NCBI GenBank assembly: GCA_963728125.1
Contig: CAVSIZ010000013.1
Coordinates: 310,001 to 374,000 of the forward strand
Origin: CAWDCV01 sp963728125
Lineage (GTDB): Bacteria; Actinomycetota; Actinomycetes; CAWDCV01
Length of the DNA: 64,000 nucleotides
Direction: 5' to 3'
This document shows positions 52,248 to 59,943 of the stretch, piece after piece. Made by a program: the position numbers and the translations under genes. The notes under the pieces are model-generated. The model saw nothing but the letters and a program-made list of their open reading frames with translations. It did not search any database and was not told where the DNA came from. How positions within the stretch are numbered: the first letter of the stretch is position 1; every line of letters begins with the position of its first letter.

Positions 52248-52940
52248 TTATCCGTTGATGCCGCACTCGGTCTTGCTCGTCCCAGCCCAGCGGCCGGCCC
52301 GCGCGTCCTCGCCCGGGGCAATTCGGCGGGTGCAGGGGCCACAGCCGATGGATGCATAGCCGTCGGACAGCAGCGGGTTGACGAGCACGTCGTGGCGAGC
52401 GATGTAGGCGTCGACATCGGCCTGCGTCCAGCGCGCCAGCGGATTGACCTTGACCTTCCCGCGCTTGTGATCCCAGCCGACGACGGGCGCGGTGGCTCGG
52501 GTCGGTGACTCCTCGCGCCGCAGGCCACTGGCCCACGCGTCGTAGTCGCGCAATGCCCGATCGAGCGGCGCGACCTTGCGCATTGCGCAGCAGCGGTCGG
52601 GATCACGATCATGCAGCCGCGCGCCGTACACCCGGTCCTGCTCGGCGACGGTGAGGATCGGTTGGATGTCGAGGACGCGAACCGGGTAGGCGGCCGCGAC
52701 CGCGTCCCTCGTCACGATCGTCTCGACGAAGTGGTAGCCGGTGTCGACGAAGAGCAGGTCGATGCCCGGCTGGGCGCGGCTGGCGAGGTGGGCGAGCACG
52801 GTGTCGCCCATGGACGCGGCGATCGCGAAGCGGTTGCCGAAGGTGTCGCTCGCCCAGCGCAGCACGTCCTCGGCAGACGCATCTTCGAGCTCGGCGTTGG
52901 CGTCTTCGGCGAGCTGCTCCATGCAGATGACGGCGGTCAT
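52248..52940 (-). CDS. cysH: Phosphoadenylyl/adenylyl-sulfate reductase (APS reductase type)
   Basis: Reduces APS (or PAPS) to sulfite. The 230-residue product has the PP-loop region FAIAASMGDTVLAHLA, LFVDTGYHFVET, the cysteine pair in DRCCAMRKVAPL and GCGPCTRR, which together bind a [4Fe-4S] cluster and indicate the APS-reducing type, and the catalytic C-terminal ECGING. ATG 52940 has GGAGGT six bases upstream; the longer frame crosses the palindromic element and is not real. Sulfite passes to Sir encoded upstream. No ATP sulfurylase or APS kinase gene is in the window. Confidence 0.94.
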   Translation of the reverse strand: MTAVICMEQLAEDANAELEDASAEDVLRWASDTFGNRFAIAASMGDTVLAHLASRAQPGIDLLFVDTGYHFVETIVTRDAVAAAYPVRVLDIQPILTVAEQDRVYGARLHDRDPDRCCAMRKVAPLDRALRDYDAWASGLRREESPTRATAPVVGWDHKRGKVKVNPLARWTQADVDAYIARHDVLVNPLLSDGYASIGCGPCTRRIAPGEDARAGRWAGTSKTECGING

Positions 52941-52965
52941 GAGCCGACCTCCGTCGCGAGACCAG

Positions 52966-53024
52966 CTCCAACAATGGATGGGGTTCTGACCACCAGGAGG
53001 CCGAATTTCCATCCATTGTTGGAG
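52966..53024. repeat. Palindromic interspersed element, copy B
   Basis: Perfect 16-bp inverted repeat CTCCAACAATGGATGG (52966-52981) and complement (53009-53024) around a 27-base centre. It is homologous to 3718-3778: same centre length, shared TCCAACAA-GGATGG arms and TGACCAC core, with a compensatory T-A for C-G exchange. It fills most of the gap between the small zinc-ribbon gene and cysH, upstream of the cysH ribosome binding site, where an RNA hairpin could affect expression. Confidence 0.8.
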
Positions 53025-53034
53025 GGGTTGGCGG

Positions 53035-53184
53035 TCATGCCTGCACCGACAATCCGACGAAGCGCAGCGTGAAGACTCTGGTGCAGGAACCGCAGTGCCA
53101 GCTGCCGTGGCTCTCCTCGTGCGGGCGCAGGTCCTCGTCACCGCAGTACGGGCAGTAGAAGGGCGTCGCTCTCGACTCGCTCAT
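53035..53184 (-). CDS. Small zinc-ribbon protein of the sulfate assimilation operon
   Basis: A 49-residue protein: FYCPYCGDEDLRPHEES, then WHCGSCTRVFTLRFVG. Two CxxC pairs form a rubredoxin-like zinc (or iron) site. ATG 53184 overlaps the sir stop by four bases (ATGA), so it is co-translated with the sulfite reductase, and cysH follows beyond the palindrome. I recall small genes of this type between sir and cysH in other actinobacteria. An electron-transfer or assembly role is only a guess. Confidence 0.82.
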   Translation of the reverse strand: MSESRATPFYCPYCGDEDLRPHEESHGSWHCGSCTRVFTLRFVGLSVQA

Positions 53185-54857
53185 TGCAGGTCGCCCTCCT
53201 CTGCTCTGTGGACCCATTCAGCAAATGACTCGTCGGCGGCGCGCTGCATGTCGTAGCGGCGCACCACTCGCTCGACGTAGTCGGGCAGCGCGTCGGCGGT
53301 CACCTTCAGGCCACGCAGCTTCCGCCCGAAGCTGTTGGTGACTCCGAGCGAGCCGCCGAGGTGCACCTGGAACCCGTCGCCGTCGTCGACGACCATGCCC
53401 TTCAAGCCGATGTCGGCGACCTGGAAGCGGGCGCACGAGTTCGGGCAGCCGTTGACGTGGATCGCGAGTGGCTCATCGAACGTCGGCAGCCGTTTTTCCA
53501 ACTCGTCAACGAGCGCAGCACCACGTGCCTTGGTCTCGACGATCGCAAGCTTGCAGAACTCGATGCCCGTGCAGGCCATCGTCTGCCGCCGAAACGTCGA
53601 CGGCCGTGCCTGCAGGTCGAGTAAGTCGAGGTCCGCCACGAGTGCGTCGACCTCGGTCGGCGGTACGTCGAGGACGACCAGCTTCTGCTCGGCCGTGGTT
53701 CGTACGCGGGCGGACCCATGCGCCTCGGCGACATCGGCGACCTGCTGGAGCAGCGTGCCGGAGACCCGGCCCACCTTCGGCGCGACACCGACGTAGAAAC
53801 GCCCGTCGCGCTGCGGATGAACGCCCACGTGATCGCGGCGCTCGTACGGCGGTGGCCCTGGCGGTGGTCCATCCAGCAGCGGACGGCCGAGGTACTCCTC
53901 CTCGAGCACCTGCCGAAAGCGTTCGGCGCCCCAGTCAGCAACCAGGAACTTGATCCGCGCGCGGGTGCGCAGCCGCCGGTACCCGTAATCGCGGAACACG
54001 CCGACGATGCCAGCCCAGACGTCCGGCACCTCCCCGATGGGCGCCCAACCCCCCAAGCGCTGGGCGACCATCGGGTTGGTGGACAGCCCCCCGCCGACCC
54101 ACACGTCGAATCCGGGACCGTGCTCGGGGTGGTGCACGCCAACAAACGAGACGTCGTTGACCTCGTGCCAGACATCTTGGTGCGGCGAGCCGGAGATCGC
54201 CGTCTTGAACTTGCGCGGCAGGTTCGAGAACGCCGGGTCGCCGATGAATCGCCGGTGGATTTCTTCGATGGCCGGGGTTCCGTCGATGATCTCGTCGGCG
54301 GCAATACCGGCCACCGGACTGCCGAGGATGACGCGCGGGGTGTCGCCGCACGCCTCGGCCGTGCTGAGGCCGACCCCTTCCAACCGCTCCCAGATCGCCG
54401 GGACGTCCTCGATGCGGATCCAGTGCAGTTGGACGTTCTGCCGGTCGGTCAGGTCGGCGGTGTCGCGCGCGTACGTGCTCGCGACCTCACCGACGGCGCG
54501 CAGCTGCCCCGTCGTCAGCTGCCCACCGTCGATCCGTACGCGCAGCATGAAGTACTCGTCGTCGAGCTCCCACGGCTCCAGCACCGCGGTCTTGCCGCCT
54601 TCGATGCCGGGGCGCCGCTGGGTGTAGAGGCCCCACCAGCGCAGCCGTCCCCGCAGGTCGGCGGGGTCGATCGAGGAGAAGCCGCGGTGGGCGTAGATCG
54701 TCTCGACACGGCGGCGGACGTTGAGGCCGTCGTCGTCCTTCTTGACCTGTTCGTTCGCATTGAGCGGCTCGTGATGTCCGAGCGCCCACTGGCCCTGGCC
54801 CTTGTTTCGCCCGCGCTGGGGCCCGTCGGGGGGCGCGGTGCGGGTGGGGGCTGCCAT
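53181..54857 (-). CDS. sir: Ferredoxin-dependent assimilatory sulfite reductase (SirA type)
   Basis: Six-electron reduction of sulfite to sulfide with siroheme and a [4Fe-4S] cluster. The 558-residue protein shows the two-fold repeated NIR/SIR architecture; cluster/siroheme cysteines are in MACTGIEFCKLAIVETK and HVNGCPNSCARFQ. WWGLYTQRRPG and STAEACGDTPR carry the tyrosine and cysteine that in mycobacterial SirA form a covalent link. It is first in the operon, behind a short leader peptide with a cysteine codon. The product feeds cysteine synthesis. Confidence 0.94.
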   Translation of the reverse strand: MAAPTRTAPPDGPQRGRNKGQGQWALGHHEPLNANEQVKKDDDGLNVRRRVETIYAHRGFSSIDPADLRGRLRWWGLYTQRRPGIEGGKTAVLEPWELDDEYFMLRVRIDGGQLTTGQLRAVGEVASTYARDTADLTDRQNVQLHWIRIEDVPAIWERLEGVGLSTAEACGDTPRVILGSPVAGIAADEIIDGTPAIEEIHRRFIGDPAFSNLPRKFKTAISGSPHQDVWHEVNDVSFVGVHHPEHGPGFDVWVGGGLSTNPMVAQRLGGWAPIGEVPDVWAGIVGVFRDYGYRRLRTRARIKFLVADWGAERFRQVLEEEYLGRPLLDGPPPGPPPYERRDHVGVHPQRDGRFYVGVAPKVGRVSGTLLQQVADVAEAHGSARVRTTAEQKLVVLDVPPTEVDALVADLDLLDLQARPSTFRRQTMACTGIEFCKLAIVETKARGAALVDELEKRLPTFDEPLAIHVNGCPNSCARFQVADIGLKGMVVDDGDGFQVHLGGSLGVTNSFGRKLRGLKVTADALPDYVERVVRRYDMQRAADESFAEWVHRAEEGDLQ

Positions 54858-54982
54858 GGAGGCGCTCTCCTGCCGGGACGAGCAGGACGCGCGTCGCGTC
54901 GCCGGCGCGTGTCATGGCGGTCAAGCCGCTGGATGCGCGGGGACGGACCACGCGTCGCCGCTGAGGGGAAGGGCGGGCGGGG

Positions 54983-55066
54983 TCAGGCGCGCCGACAGAC
55001 TGCGCTGTACACGCGACCGAAGTCGACGTGCAGTCGCCACACGAGCAGTGGCGAGATCGCAGGCAT
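54983..55066 (-). CDS. Putative cysteine-type leader peptide of the sulfate assimilation operon
   Basis: A 27-codon reading frame, MPAISPLLVWRLHVDFGRV then YSAVCRRA and stop, ending 125 bp upstream of sir. The pattern R-x-HVD-x-x-RV-x-SA-V-C followed by a short basic tail matches the actinobacterial putative leader peptides found before sulfur-metabolism operons, whose late cysteine codon is thought to sense charged cysteinyl-tRNA. An alternative in-frame ATG is at 55072. No good ribosome binding site is seen. The rest of the 346-bp gap between sir and rsgA holds only the rsgA -10 box. Confidence 0.7.
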   Translation of the reverse strand: MPAISPLLVWRLHVDFGRVYSAVCRRA

Positions 55067-55189
55067 GACCATGACGGTACGGAGGGGAGACGTAACGTGT
55101 CCACGTCCGTCCGCATGATGGACGCGCGTCTCACCAGAAGAGACGCGGGAATCGAGGAAATGGAGGCGACGCCGGGGGGTCGAGCTGCT

Positions 55190-55195
55190 TACGAT
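55190..55195 (+). promoter_or_regulatory. Leaderless -10 box for rsgA
   Basis: TACGAT lies 8 bases before the rsgA ATG with no Shine-Dalgarno sequence between them, which fits a leaderless transcript. Confidence 0.4.
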
Positions 55196-55203
55196 CCCGG
55201 CGA

Positions 55204-56292
55204 ATGGCGTCGAACAGTGAACCCACCACGCCTGCGTACGACCTGGCCGCTCTCGGCTGGAGCGATGAGCTGGCGGCGATGTTCGCTGCCGTCGCGCACC
55301 CCGATGATGTTGTGGGGCGGGTGGCCCGGGTCGACACCGGCGTCGTGACGGCTCTAACGAGTTCGGGCCCGGTCCGCGCGTCGTGGGGCGCGAGCGTCTT
55401 GGCCGCAGCGGCTGCGGATGCGTCGGCTGCGCCGAGCACGGGGGATTGGGTGACGCTACGACACTGGCCCGATCAGCGGGCCACGGTCGAGGCCGTCCTG
55501 ACGCGCCGGACGATCCTGCGACGGGCAGTCGCATCGGGGCGCAGTGAGATTCAGATTCTCGCCACCAACGTCGACGTGGTGCTCGTCGTCATCTCGCTCG
55601 CGGTTGAACCTGACCTGGGGCGCGTCGAACGCTTGGTCGCTCTCGCGTGGGAAAGCGGCGCGCAGCCGGTTCTCGTCTTGACCAAGGCCGACCTGGTCGG
55701 GGATGCGGAGCTCGTTGCGCAGGATGTGGCACAGGTCGCCCCCGGCACGCCGGTGCACGTCGTCAGCGTGCCGACGGGAGTCGGCATGTCGGCTCTATCG
55801 CCGTACCTGAGTCGTGGGACGACAGTGGCGCTCATCGGCCCGTCGGGAGTGGGCAAGTCGACGCTGGCCAACGCGCTCGTAGGCGCCGACATTCTGCGGA
55901 TCGGGGCAACGCGCGCAGATGGCAAGGGTCGGCACGTGACGGCGACGCGCGACTTGGTGATGCTGCCGACAGGTGGGGTGCTGATCGACACCCCGGGACT
56001 GCGTGGTGTCGGGCTGCTTGACGGCGGGCTGGAGACGGCGTTTCCGGAGATCGTTGCGTTGTCGACGCAGTGCAGGTTCGCCGACTGCACGCACGTCCGC
56101 GAGCCCGGCTGCGCTGTGCTAGCCGCCGTGGACGCGGGCGACGTACCTGCGCGTCGCCTCGAGAGCTGGCGCAAGCTGCAGGCCGAGGCGCAACAGATGG
56201 CGGTGCGGTCGAACGCGCGGCTGCGTGCGGAGCAGTCGCGCCAGCGAGCGCTGTCGAAGTCGGTGCGCAGGGCCGAGGTTCCGCGAGCCTGA
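55204..56292 (+). CDS. rsgA: Small-subunit ribosome-dependent GTPase A
   Basis: Circularly permuted GTPase for 30S subunit maturation. The 362-residue protein has an OB-fold N-domain (GRVARVDTGVVTAL, PSTGDWVTL), then permuted G motifs: TKAD (G4, about residue 165), GPSGVGKSTLANAL (G1), DTPGLRG (G3), and the C-terminal zinc knuckle CRFADCTHVREPGC. It diverges from the sulfur operon leader. The phosphoribosyltransferase gene follows 71 bp later. No duplication or truncation. Confidence 0.96.
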   Translation: MASNSEPTTPAYDLAALGWSDELAAMFAAVAHPDDVVGRVARVDTGVVTALTSSGPVRASWGASVLAAAAADASAAPSTGDWVTLRHWPDQRATVEAVLTRRTILRRAVASGRSEIQILATNVDVVLVVISLAVEPDLGRVERLVALAWESGAQPVLVLTKADLVGDAELVAQDVAQVAPGTPVHVVSVPTGVGMSALSPYLSRGTTVALIGPSGVGKSTLANALVGADILRIGATRADGKGRHVTATRDLVMLPTGGVLIDTPGLRGVGLLDGGLETAFPEIVALSTQCRFADCTHVREPGCAVLAAVDAGDVPARRLESWRKLQAEAQQMAVRSNARLRAEQSRQRALSKSVRRAEVPRA

Positions 56293-56363
56293 CGCAGCGT
56301 CGTCCGGGGGCCGCTCGAGGGGTACGGTCGCTTGCAGCGCCGCTACTCGCCCCGGGGGCCGAC

Positions 56364-57017
56364 GTGGTGTTCCTGGACCGTACCGAAGCCGGCCGTCGGC
56401 TCGCCGAGATGGTACGCGCGCATCCGCTGGCCGATCCCGTCGTGCTGGCGTTGCCGCGCGGCGGGGTGCCCGTCGGCATCGAGGTCGCTCGCGCCGTGTC
56501 CGCCGACTTCGACGTGTTCGTAGCGCGCAAGGTCGGCGCTCCCGGCCGAGCCGAACTCGGGGTCGGCGCGATCGCGGAAGCGCGATCCAGCTCCGCCGAA
56601 CCGACCGTGTGGCTCGACCACTCCTTGCTGCGACGGCTCGGCCTGGTGGCGGGTGACGTGGCCGGCACCGTGGCAGCCGAGACCGAGGAGCTGCACCGGC
56701 GGGTACGGGTGTACCGCGGTGACCGACCGCCGGTTCCCGTCGCCGATCGCAGCGTGATCCTTGTCGACGACGGGATCGCGACGGGTGGAACGGTGCGGGC
56801 CTCGCTGCGCGCTCTCAGCACATCGGGAGCGCGGCGCGTCGTGCTCGGCGTGCCCGTCGGACCGCTCGACGTGTTGACGTCGCTGAGCCAGGAGTGCGAT
56901 GAGGTGCTGGCGCTGGAGGCACCGCGCAATTTCCGCGCGGTGGGTGCGTGGTACCGCGTATTCGATCAGCTCACCGACGAGACCGTGATCGCGCTACTGA
57001 ACGAGACGGTCGGGTGA
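56364..57017 (+). CDS. Phosphoribosyltransferase family protein
   Basis: A 217-residue type I phosphoribosyltransferase-fold protein. VLALPRGGVPVGIEVARAV and FVARKVGAPGRAELGVGAIAE form the substrate region, and SVILVDDGIATGGTVRAS is the PRPP-binding motif. Such proteins are common in actinobacteria, often next to erythromycin-esterase or dienelactone-hydrolase domains, and their substrate is unknown. GTG 56364 or the adjacent GTG 56367 starts it; the open frame upstream overlaps rsgA antisense to no known family. Confidence 0.85.
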   Translation: MVFLDRTEAGRRLAEMVRAHPLADPVVLALPRGGVPVGIEVARAVSADFDVFVARKVGAPGRAELGVGAIAEARSSSAEPTVWLDHSLLRRLGLVAGDVAGTVAAETEELHRRVRVYRGDRPPVPVADRSVILVDDGIATGGTVRASLRALSTSGARRVVLGVPVGPLDVLTSLSQECDEVLALEAPRNFRAVGAWYRVFDQLTDETVIALLNETVG

Positions 57018-57048
57018 GCTGGAGAGGGGCGATCGTGGGCGTGAAGGC

Positions 57049-58005
57049 GTGAAGGCGGTCGTCTACGACCGGTACGGGCCCCCCGATGTGCTTCACGTCG
57101 AGGACGTCCCCGTCCCCTCGCCAGTCGCCGGCCAGGTCCGAGTGAAGGTGGCCTCGACGTCGGTCAACCTGAGCGACTGGGAGGGTCTGCGCGGATCACC
57201 CGCGTACGCGCGTATCGGCGGTTTGCGTGCGCCAGCTCGTCGAACCCTGGGATCGGATATCGCCGGCGTTGTCGATGACCTGGGGGTTGGTGTGACTCGG
57301 TTCCGCCCCGGCGACGAGGTGTACGGCGACAACCTCGCGCTGAAAGGGGGCTTCGCGGAGTACGCGGTCGTGCCGGAGTCCGCACTTGCCCACAAGCCGG
57401 CGACGCTCTCGTTCGCTGAGGCGTCAACCATCCCGCAGGCGGGCGCGATCGCTCTGCAGGGGACGCGCGGGGCCTTGGCGGGCAGCAGGGTACTGATCAA
57501 TGGCGCGGGGGGAGGGTCCGGATCCTTCGCGATCCAACTCGCCAAGCGGCTTGGAGCTCACGTCACGGGCGTCGACAACGTCGCCAAGCAGGACTTCATG
57601 CGTTACATGGGCGCCGACGACTCGATCGACTACCGCCGGATCGACTTCACAGCGACGATTCAGCCGTACGACCTGATCCTGGACCTGGTGGCCCACCGGT
57701 CGGTGTCCGCCTACCGGCGTGCGTTGGCACCCGGTGGGACGTACCGCTGCGTAGGTGGATCGGTGCGCTCGCTGCTGCGCGTACTCGTGGTGGGCGCGGT
57801 GGTCGGGCGGTTCAGCGGCCGCTCCATCGGGGTGCTCGCCGTCAAGGAGGGCCCGGCGCACTTCGAGCCCTTAGCCGACTTATGCGTGGCCGGAGACGTC
57901 AGCATCCACATCGACCGTACGTTCGCCCTCGACGATGTTCCCGCCGCACTGGCTCGTGTCGGCGAGGGTCGCGCCCTCGGCAAAGTTGTTGTCGAAATGT
58001 CCTGA
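57049..58005 (+). CDS. NAD(P)-dependent medium-chain dehydrogenase/quinone oxidoreductase-like
   Basis: A 318-residue zinc-independent MDR protein. The catalytic N-domain starts KAVVYDRYGPPDVLHVEDV, includes LGSDIAGVVDDLGVGVTRFRPGDEVYG, and the Rossmann loop is LINGAGGGSGSFAIQLAK. Zinc ligands are absent, as in quinone oxidoreductases and enoyl reductase-like MDRs. GTG 57049 follows closely after another GTG (57041) that stops after three codons. A cluster of three tRNAs lies just downstream on the opposite strand. Confidence 0.87.
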   Translation: MKAVVYDRYGPPDVLHVEDVPVPSPVAGQVRVKVASTSVNLSDWEGLRGSPAYARIGGLRAPARRTLGSDIAGVVDDLGVGVTRFRPGDEVYGDNLALKGGFAEYAVVPESALAHKPATLSFAEASTIPQAGAIALQGTRGALAGSRVLINGAGGGSGSFAIQLAKRLGAHVTGVDNVAKQDFMRYMGADDSIDYRRIDFTATIQPYDLILDLVAHRSVSAYRRALAPGGTYRCVGGSVRSLLRVLVVGAVVGRFSGRSIGVLAVKEGPAHFEPLADLCVAGDVSIHIDRTFALDDVPAALARVGEGRALGKVVVEMS

Positions 58006-58011
58006 TTGGGG

Positions 58012-58083
<72 letters not shown>

Positions 58084-58106
58084 CACGTGCACCTGCTGGA
58101 CGTGCG

Positions 58107-58178
58107 AGGCGGAGGCGGGAATCGAACCCGCGTACAGGGCTTTGCAGGCCCTTGCCTATGCCACTCGGCCACTCCGCC
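58107..58178 (-). tRNA. tRNA-Cys (GCA)
   Basis: 72-nt cloverleaf: acceptor GGCGGAG pairing CTCCGCC, anticodon loop CTGCAAA (GCA) in stem AGGGC/GCCCT, T-arm GCGGG-TTCGATT-CCCGC, discriminator U as expected for tRNA-Cys. CCA not encoded. Confidence 0.97.
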
Positions 58179-58216
58179 GGGCCGAGGCACCTGACGGGAG
58201 CCGATCGGCACCTCCG

Positions 58217-58289
58217 AGCGGACGACGGGATTCGAACCCGCGACCCTCACCTTGGCAAGGTGATGCTCTACCAACTGAGCCACGTCCGC
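58217..58289 (-). tRNA. tRNA-Gly (GCC)
   Basis: 73-nt cloverleaf: acceptor GCGGACG pairing CGTCCGC, anticodon loop TTGCCAA (GCC) in stem TCACC/GGTGA, T-arm GCGGG-TTCGAAT-CCCGT. It is the upstream member of the minus-strand Gly-Cys-Val group, which probably forms one transcript. The 146 bp to pabC show nothing else but the pabC -10 box. Confidence 0.97.
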
Positions 58290-58423
58290 GCGCCACCGGG
58301 AAACGTCCCGAGGTGCGAGTCGAAACTGTAACTCATGCCCATGCGCCCTCCAAAGGCTCGGTGATGACGGAGCGACCTTCGGCGGCGGGCTGGGCGAGGT
58401 CAGGATCGCAGGCCGTTGACTCG

Positions 58424-58429
58424 TAGGGT
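58424..58429 (+). promoter_or_regulatory. Leaderless -10 box for pabC
   Basis: TAGGGT lies 6 bases before GTG 58436 and no Shine-Dalgarno sequence intervenes, fitting a leaderless start and supporting this GTG. Confidence 0.4.
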
Positions 58430-58435
58430 GACCCT

Positions 58436-59263
58436 GTGGCGACGGTGTGGATCGACGGCGAGCTGGTCGACGAGCGGACCGCGTCGGTATCGGTGTTCGA
58501 TCACGGGTTCACGGTGGGCGATGGCATCTTCGAGACCTTGCGCGTCACGCGTGGTCGTCCGTTTGCGCTCACTCGGCACCTCGTTCGCCTCGCGCGCTCG
58601 GCGCGCGGCATTGGGCTACCGGAACCGGACACCGACCTGATCCGCGACGGATGCCGAGCTGTCCTCGAGGCCTCCCCACTGCCGGGCGACGCGCGCCTGC
58701 GCATCACCTACACCGGTGGGCTCGCCCCACCCGGTTCCAGTCGCGGCGGCGCCTCACCGACCCTGGTTATCGCCGTCTTCCCGCTGGATCCCTGGCCGCC
58801 GACGGCCGTCGTCGCCACCGTCTCCTGGCCACGTAATGAGCGCAGCGCTGTCGCCGGGCTCAAGACCACGTCGTACGCGGAGAACGTCGTCGCGCTCGCC
58901 TACGCCGCCGAGCGTGGAGCTTCGGAAGCACTCATGCCCAACACGCACGGCCAACTGTGTGAGGGCACCGGCAGCAACGTGTTCGTCGTCATGGACGGCG
59001 TCCTGACGACACCGCCATTGTCGTCGGGCTGCTTGGCCGGTGTGACGCGCGAGCTGGTCCTCGAGTGGTGCGGTGCCGAGGAGCGCGAGCTGCCCATGGA
59101 GGCCCTGGTCACGGCCGACGAGGTCTTCCTTACGTCATCGACGCGCAACGTCCAGCCAGTCGAGCGCGTGGACGATCACGACGTACCGCAGGCTCCCGGG
59201 GACATCACCAAGCGCATCCAGGAAGTGTTCCTGGAGAACAGCTTCGCTGACCTGGACCCCTAG
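58436..59263 (+). CDS. pabC: Aminodeoxychorismate lyase (class IV aminotransferase family)
   Basis: PLP enzyme that releases pyruvate from 4-amino-4-deoxychorismate to give p-aminobenzoate for folate. The 275-residue product has SVSVFDHGFTVGDGIFETLR near residue 20, the PLP lysine in GLKTTSYAENVVAL (about 143), LCEGTGSNVFVV and EVFLTSSTRNVQPV. Length and order of motifs fit PabC, though branched-chain or D-amino-acid aminotransferases share the fold; no pabA/pabB gene is nearby. Its stop overlaps convergent ssgB by four bases. Confidence 0.85.
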   Translation: MATVWIDGELVDERTASVSVFDHGFTVGDGIFETLRVTRGRPFALTRHLVRLARSARGIGLPEPDTDLIRDGCRAVLEASPLPGDARLRITYTGGLAPPGSSRGGASPTLVIAVFPLDPWPPTAVVATVSWPRNERSAVAGLKTTSYAENVVALAYAAERGASEALMPNTHGQLCEGTGSNVFVVMDGVLTTPPLSSGCLAGVTRELVLEWCGAEERELPMEALVTADEVFLTSSTRNVQPVERVDDHDVPQAPGDITKRIQEVFLENSFADLDP

Positions 59264-59676
59264 GCGTCCTGCGCGAGCAGCCGGGCAATGGCTGTCTCCA
59301 CGTCCACATGCCGCGACTCGTCGCCGGCTGCGACCAGCTCATAGGTGCGATCGACGAAGCTGGCGACTTCCACTGACGGCGCTGCGAGCACCGCGCGACC
59401 ATCGGGCGACGTCAATGCGATCAGAACGATGTGCGCGCCGCGCGGCCAGACGTGGACATCGCCCTCACCGACGGGCCGATCCACGCCGGACGCGAGCAGA
59501 TCACGCGCGAAGACCCACTCCACCGCGTCGTCGCCCGCGAGAAACGTGGCCCGCACGGCGTAGGGATCGCGGGCGTCGTAGGCCAGCCGGGCGGGCACCG
59601 GCAGGGACGCGTCACCGGGGACGACGAGCTGGAGCTCGACCTCGTGGGTCACCCTGCTAGGTACAGCTGTCGTCAT
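59260..59676 (-). CDS. ssgB: SsgA-like sporulation/cell-division regulator (SsgB-like)
   Basis: A 138-residue SALP-family protein, found only in morphologically complex actinobacteria. VTHEVELQLVVPGDASLPVP, ARLAYDARDPYAVRATF, VEWVFARDLLASGV and GEGDVHVWP match SsgB closely, which in Streptomyces places FtsZ rings at septation sites. ATG 59676 is preceded by GGAGG at 8 bases; the longer frame is spurious. No other ssg gene is present. The 159 bp to tRNA-Val upstream should hold its promoter. Confidence 0.9.
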   Translation of the reverse strand: MTTAVPSRVTHEVELQLVVPGDASLPVPARLAYDARDPYAVRATFLAGDDAVEWVFARDLLASGVDRPVGEGDVHVWPRGAHIVLIALTSPDGRAVLAAPSVEVASFVDRTYELVAAGDESRHVDVETAIARLLAQDA

Positions 59677-59835
59677 CGAGGTGCCTCCGTCGTGGCACGG
59701 GCGCGCCGGTCGTGAGTCGTCCCCACGGCTTCGGGATTCCCCCTGACGGCCCATCGAATCCCAGCGCAGGCAACGTGTGGACGGCGCCCCCCAGATATCG
59801 GTGAGGGGTCCCTGTAACCTTTTGACCATCGTCCC

Positions 59836-59907
59836 GGGCGATTGGCTCAGCGGGAGAGCGCCTCGTTCACACCGAGGAGGTCACTGGTTCGATCCCAGTA
59901 TCGCCCA
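59836..59907 (+). tRNA. tRNA-Val (CAC)
   Basis: 72-nt cloverleaf on the plus strand: acceptor GGGCGAT pairing ATCGCCC, anticodon arm CCTCG-TTCACAC-CGAGG (CAC) and T-arm ACTGG-TTCGATC-CCAGT. Acceptor and T stems are the same as in the GAC valine tRNA at 58.0 kb, as expected of valine isoacceptors. No CCA encoded. Confidence 0.97.
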
Positions 59908-59943
59908 CCCGGTGCCCTTGCTTATCGACTGCCTCTTGATGGC

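Noticed and set aside
52941..53141. N-terminal extension of CysH across palindromic element B
   Set aside because: ATG 52940 has an excellent GGAGGT site and the extension is low-complexity and unlike any CysH.
58290..58435. Further RNA gene between tRNA-Gly and pabC
   Set aside because: No cloverleaf, conserved riboswitch core or strong hairpin could be found; only the pabC -10 box is supportable.
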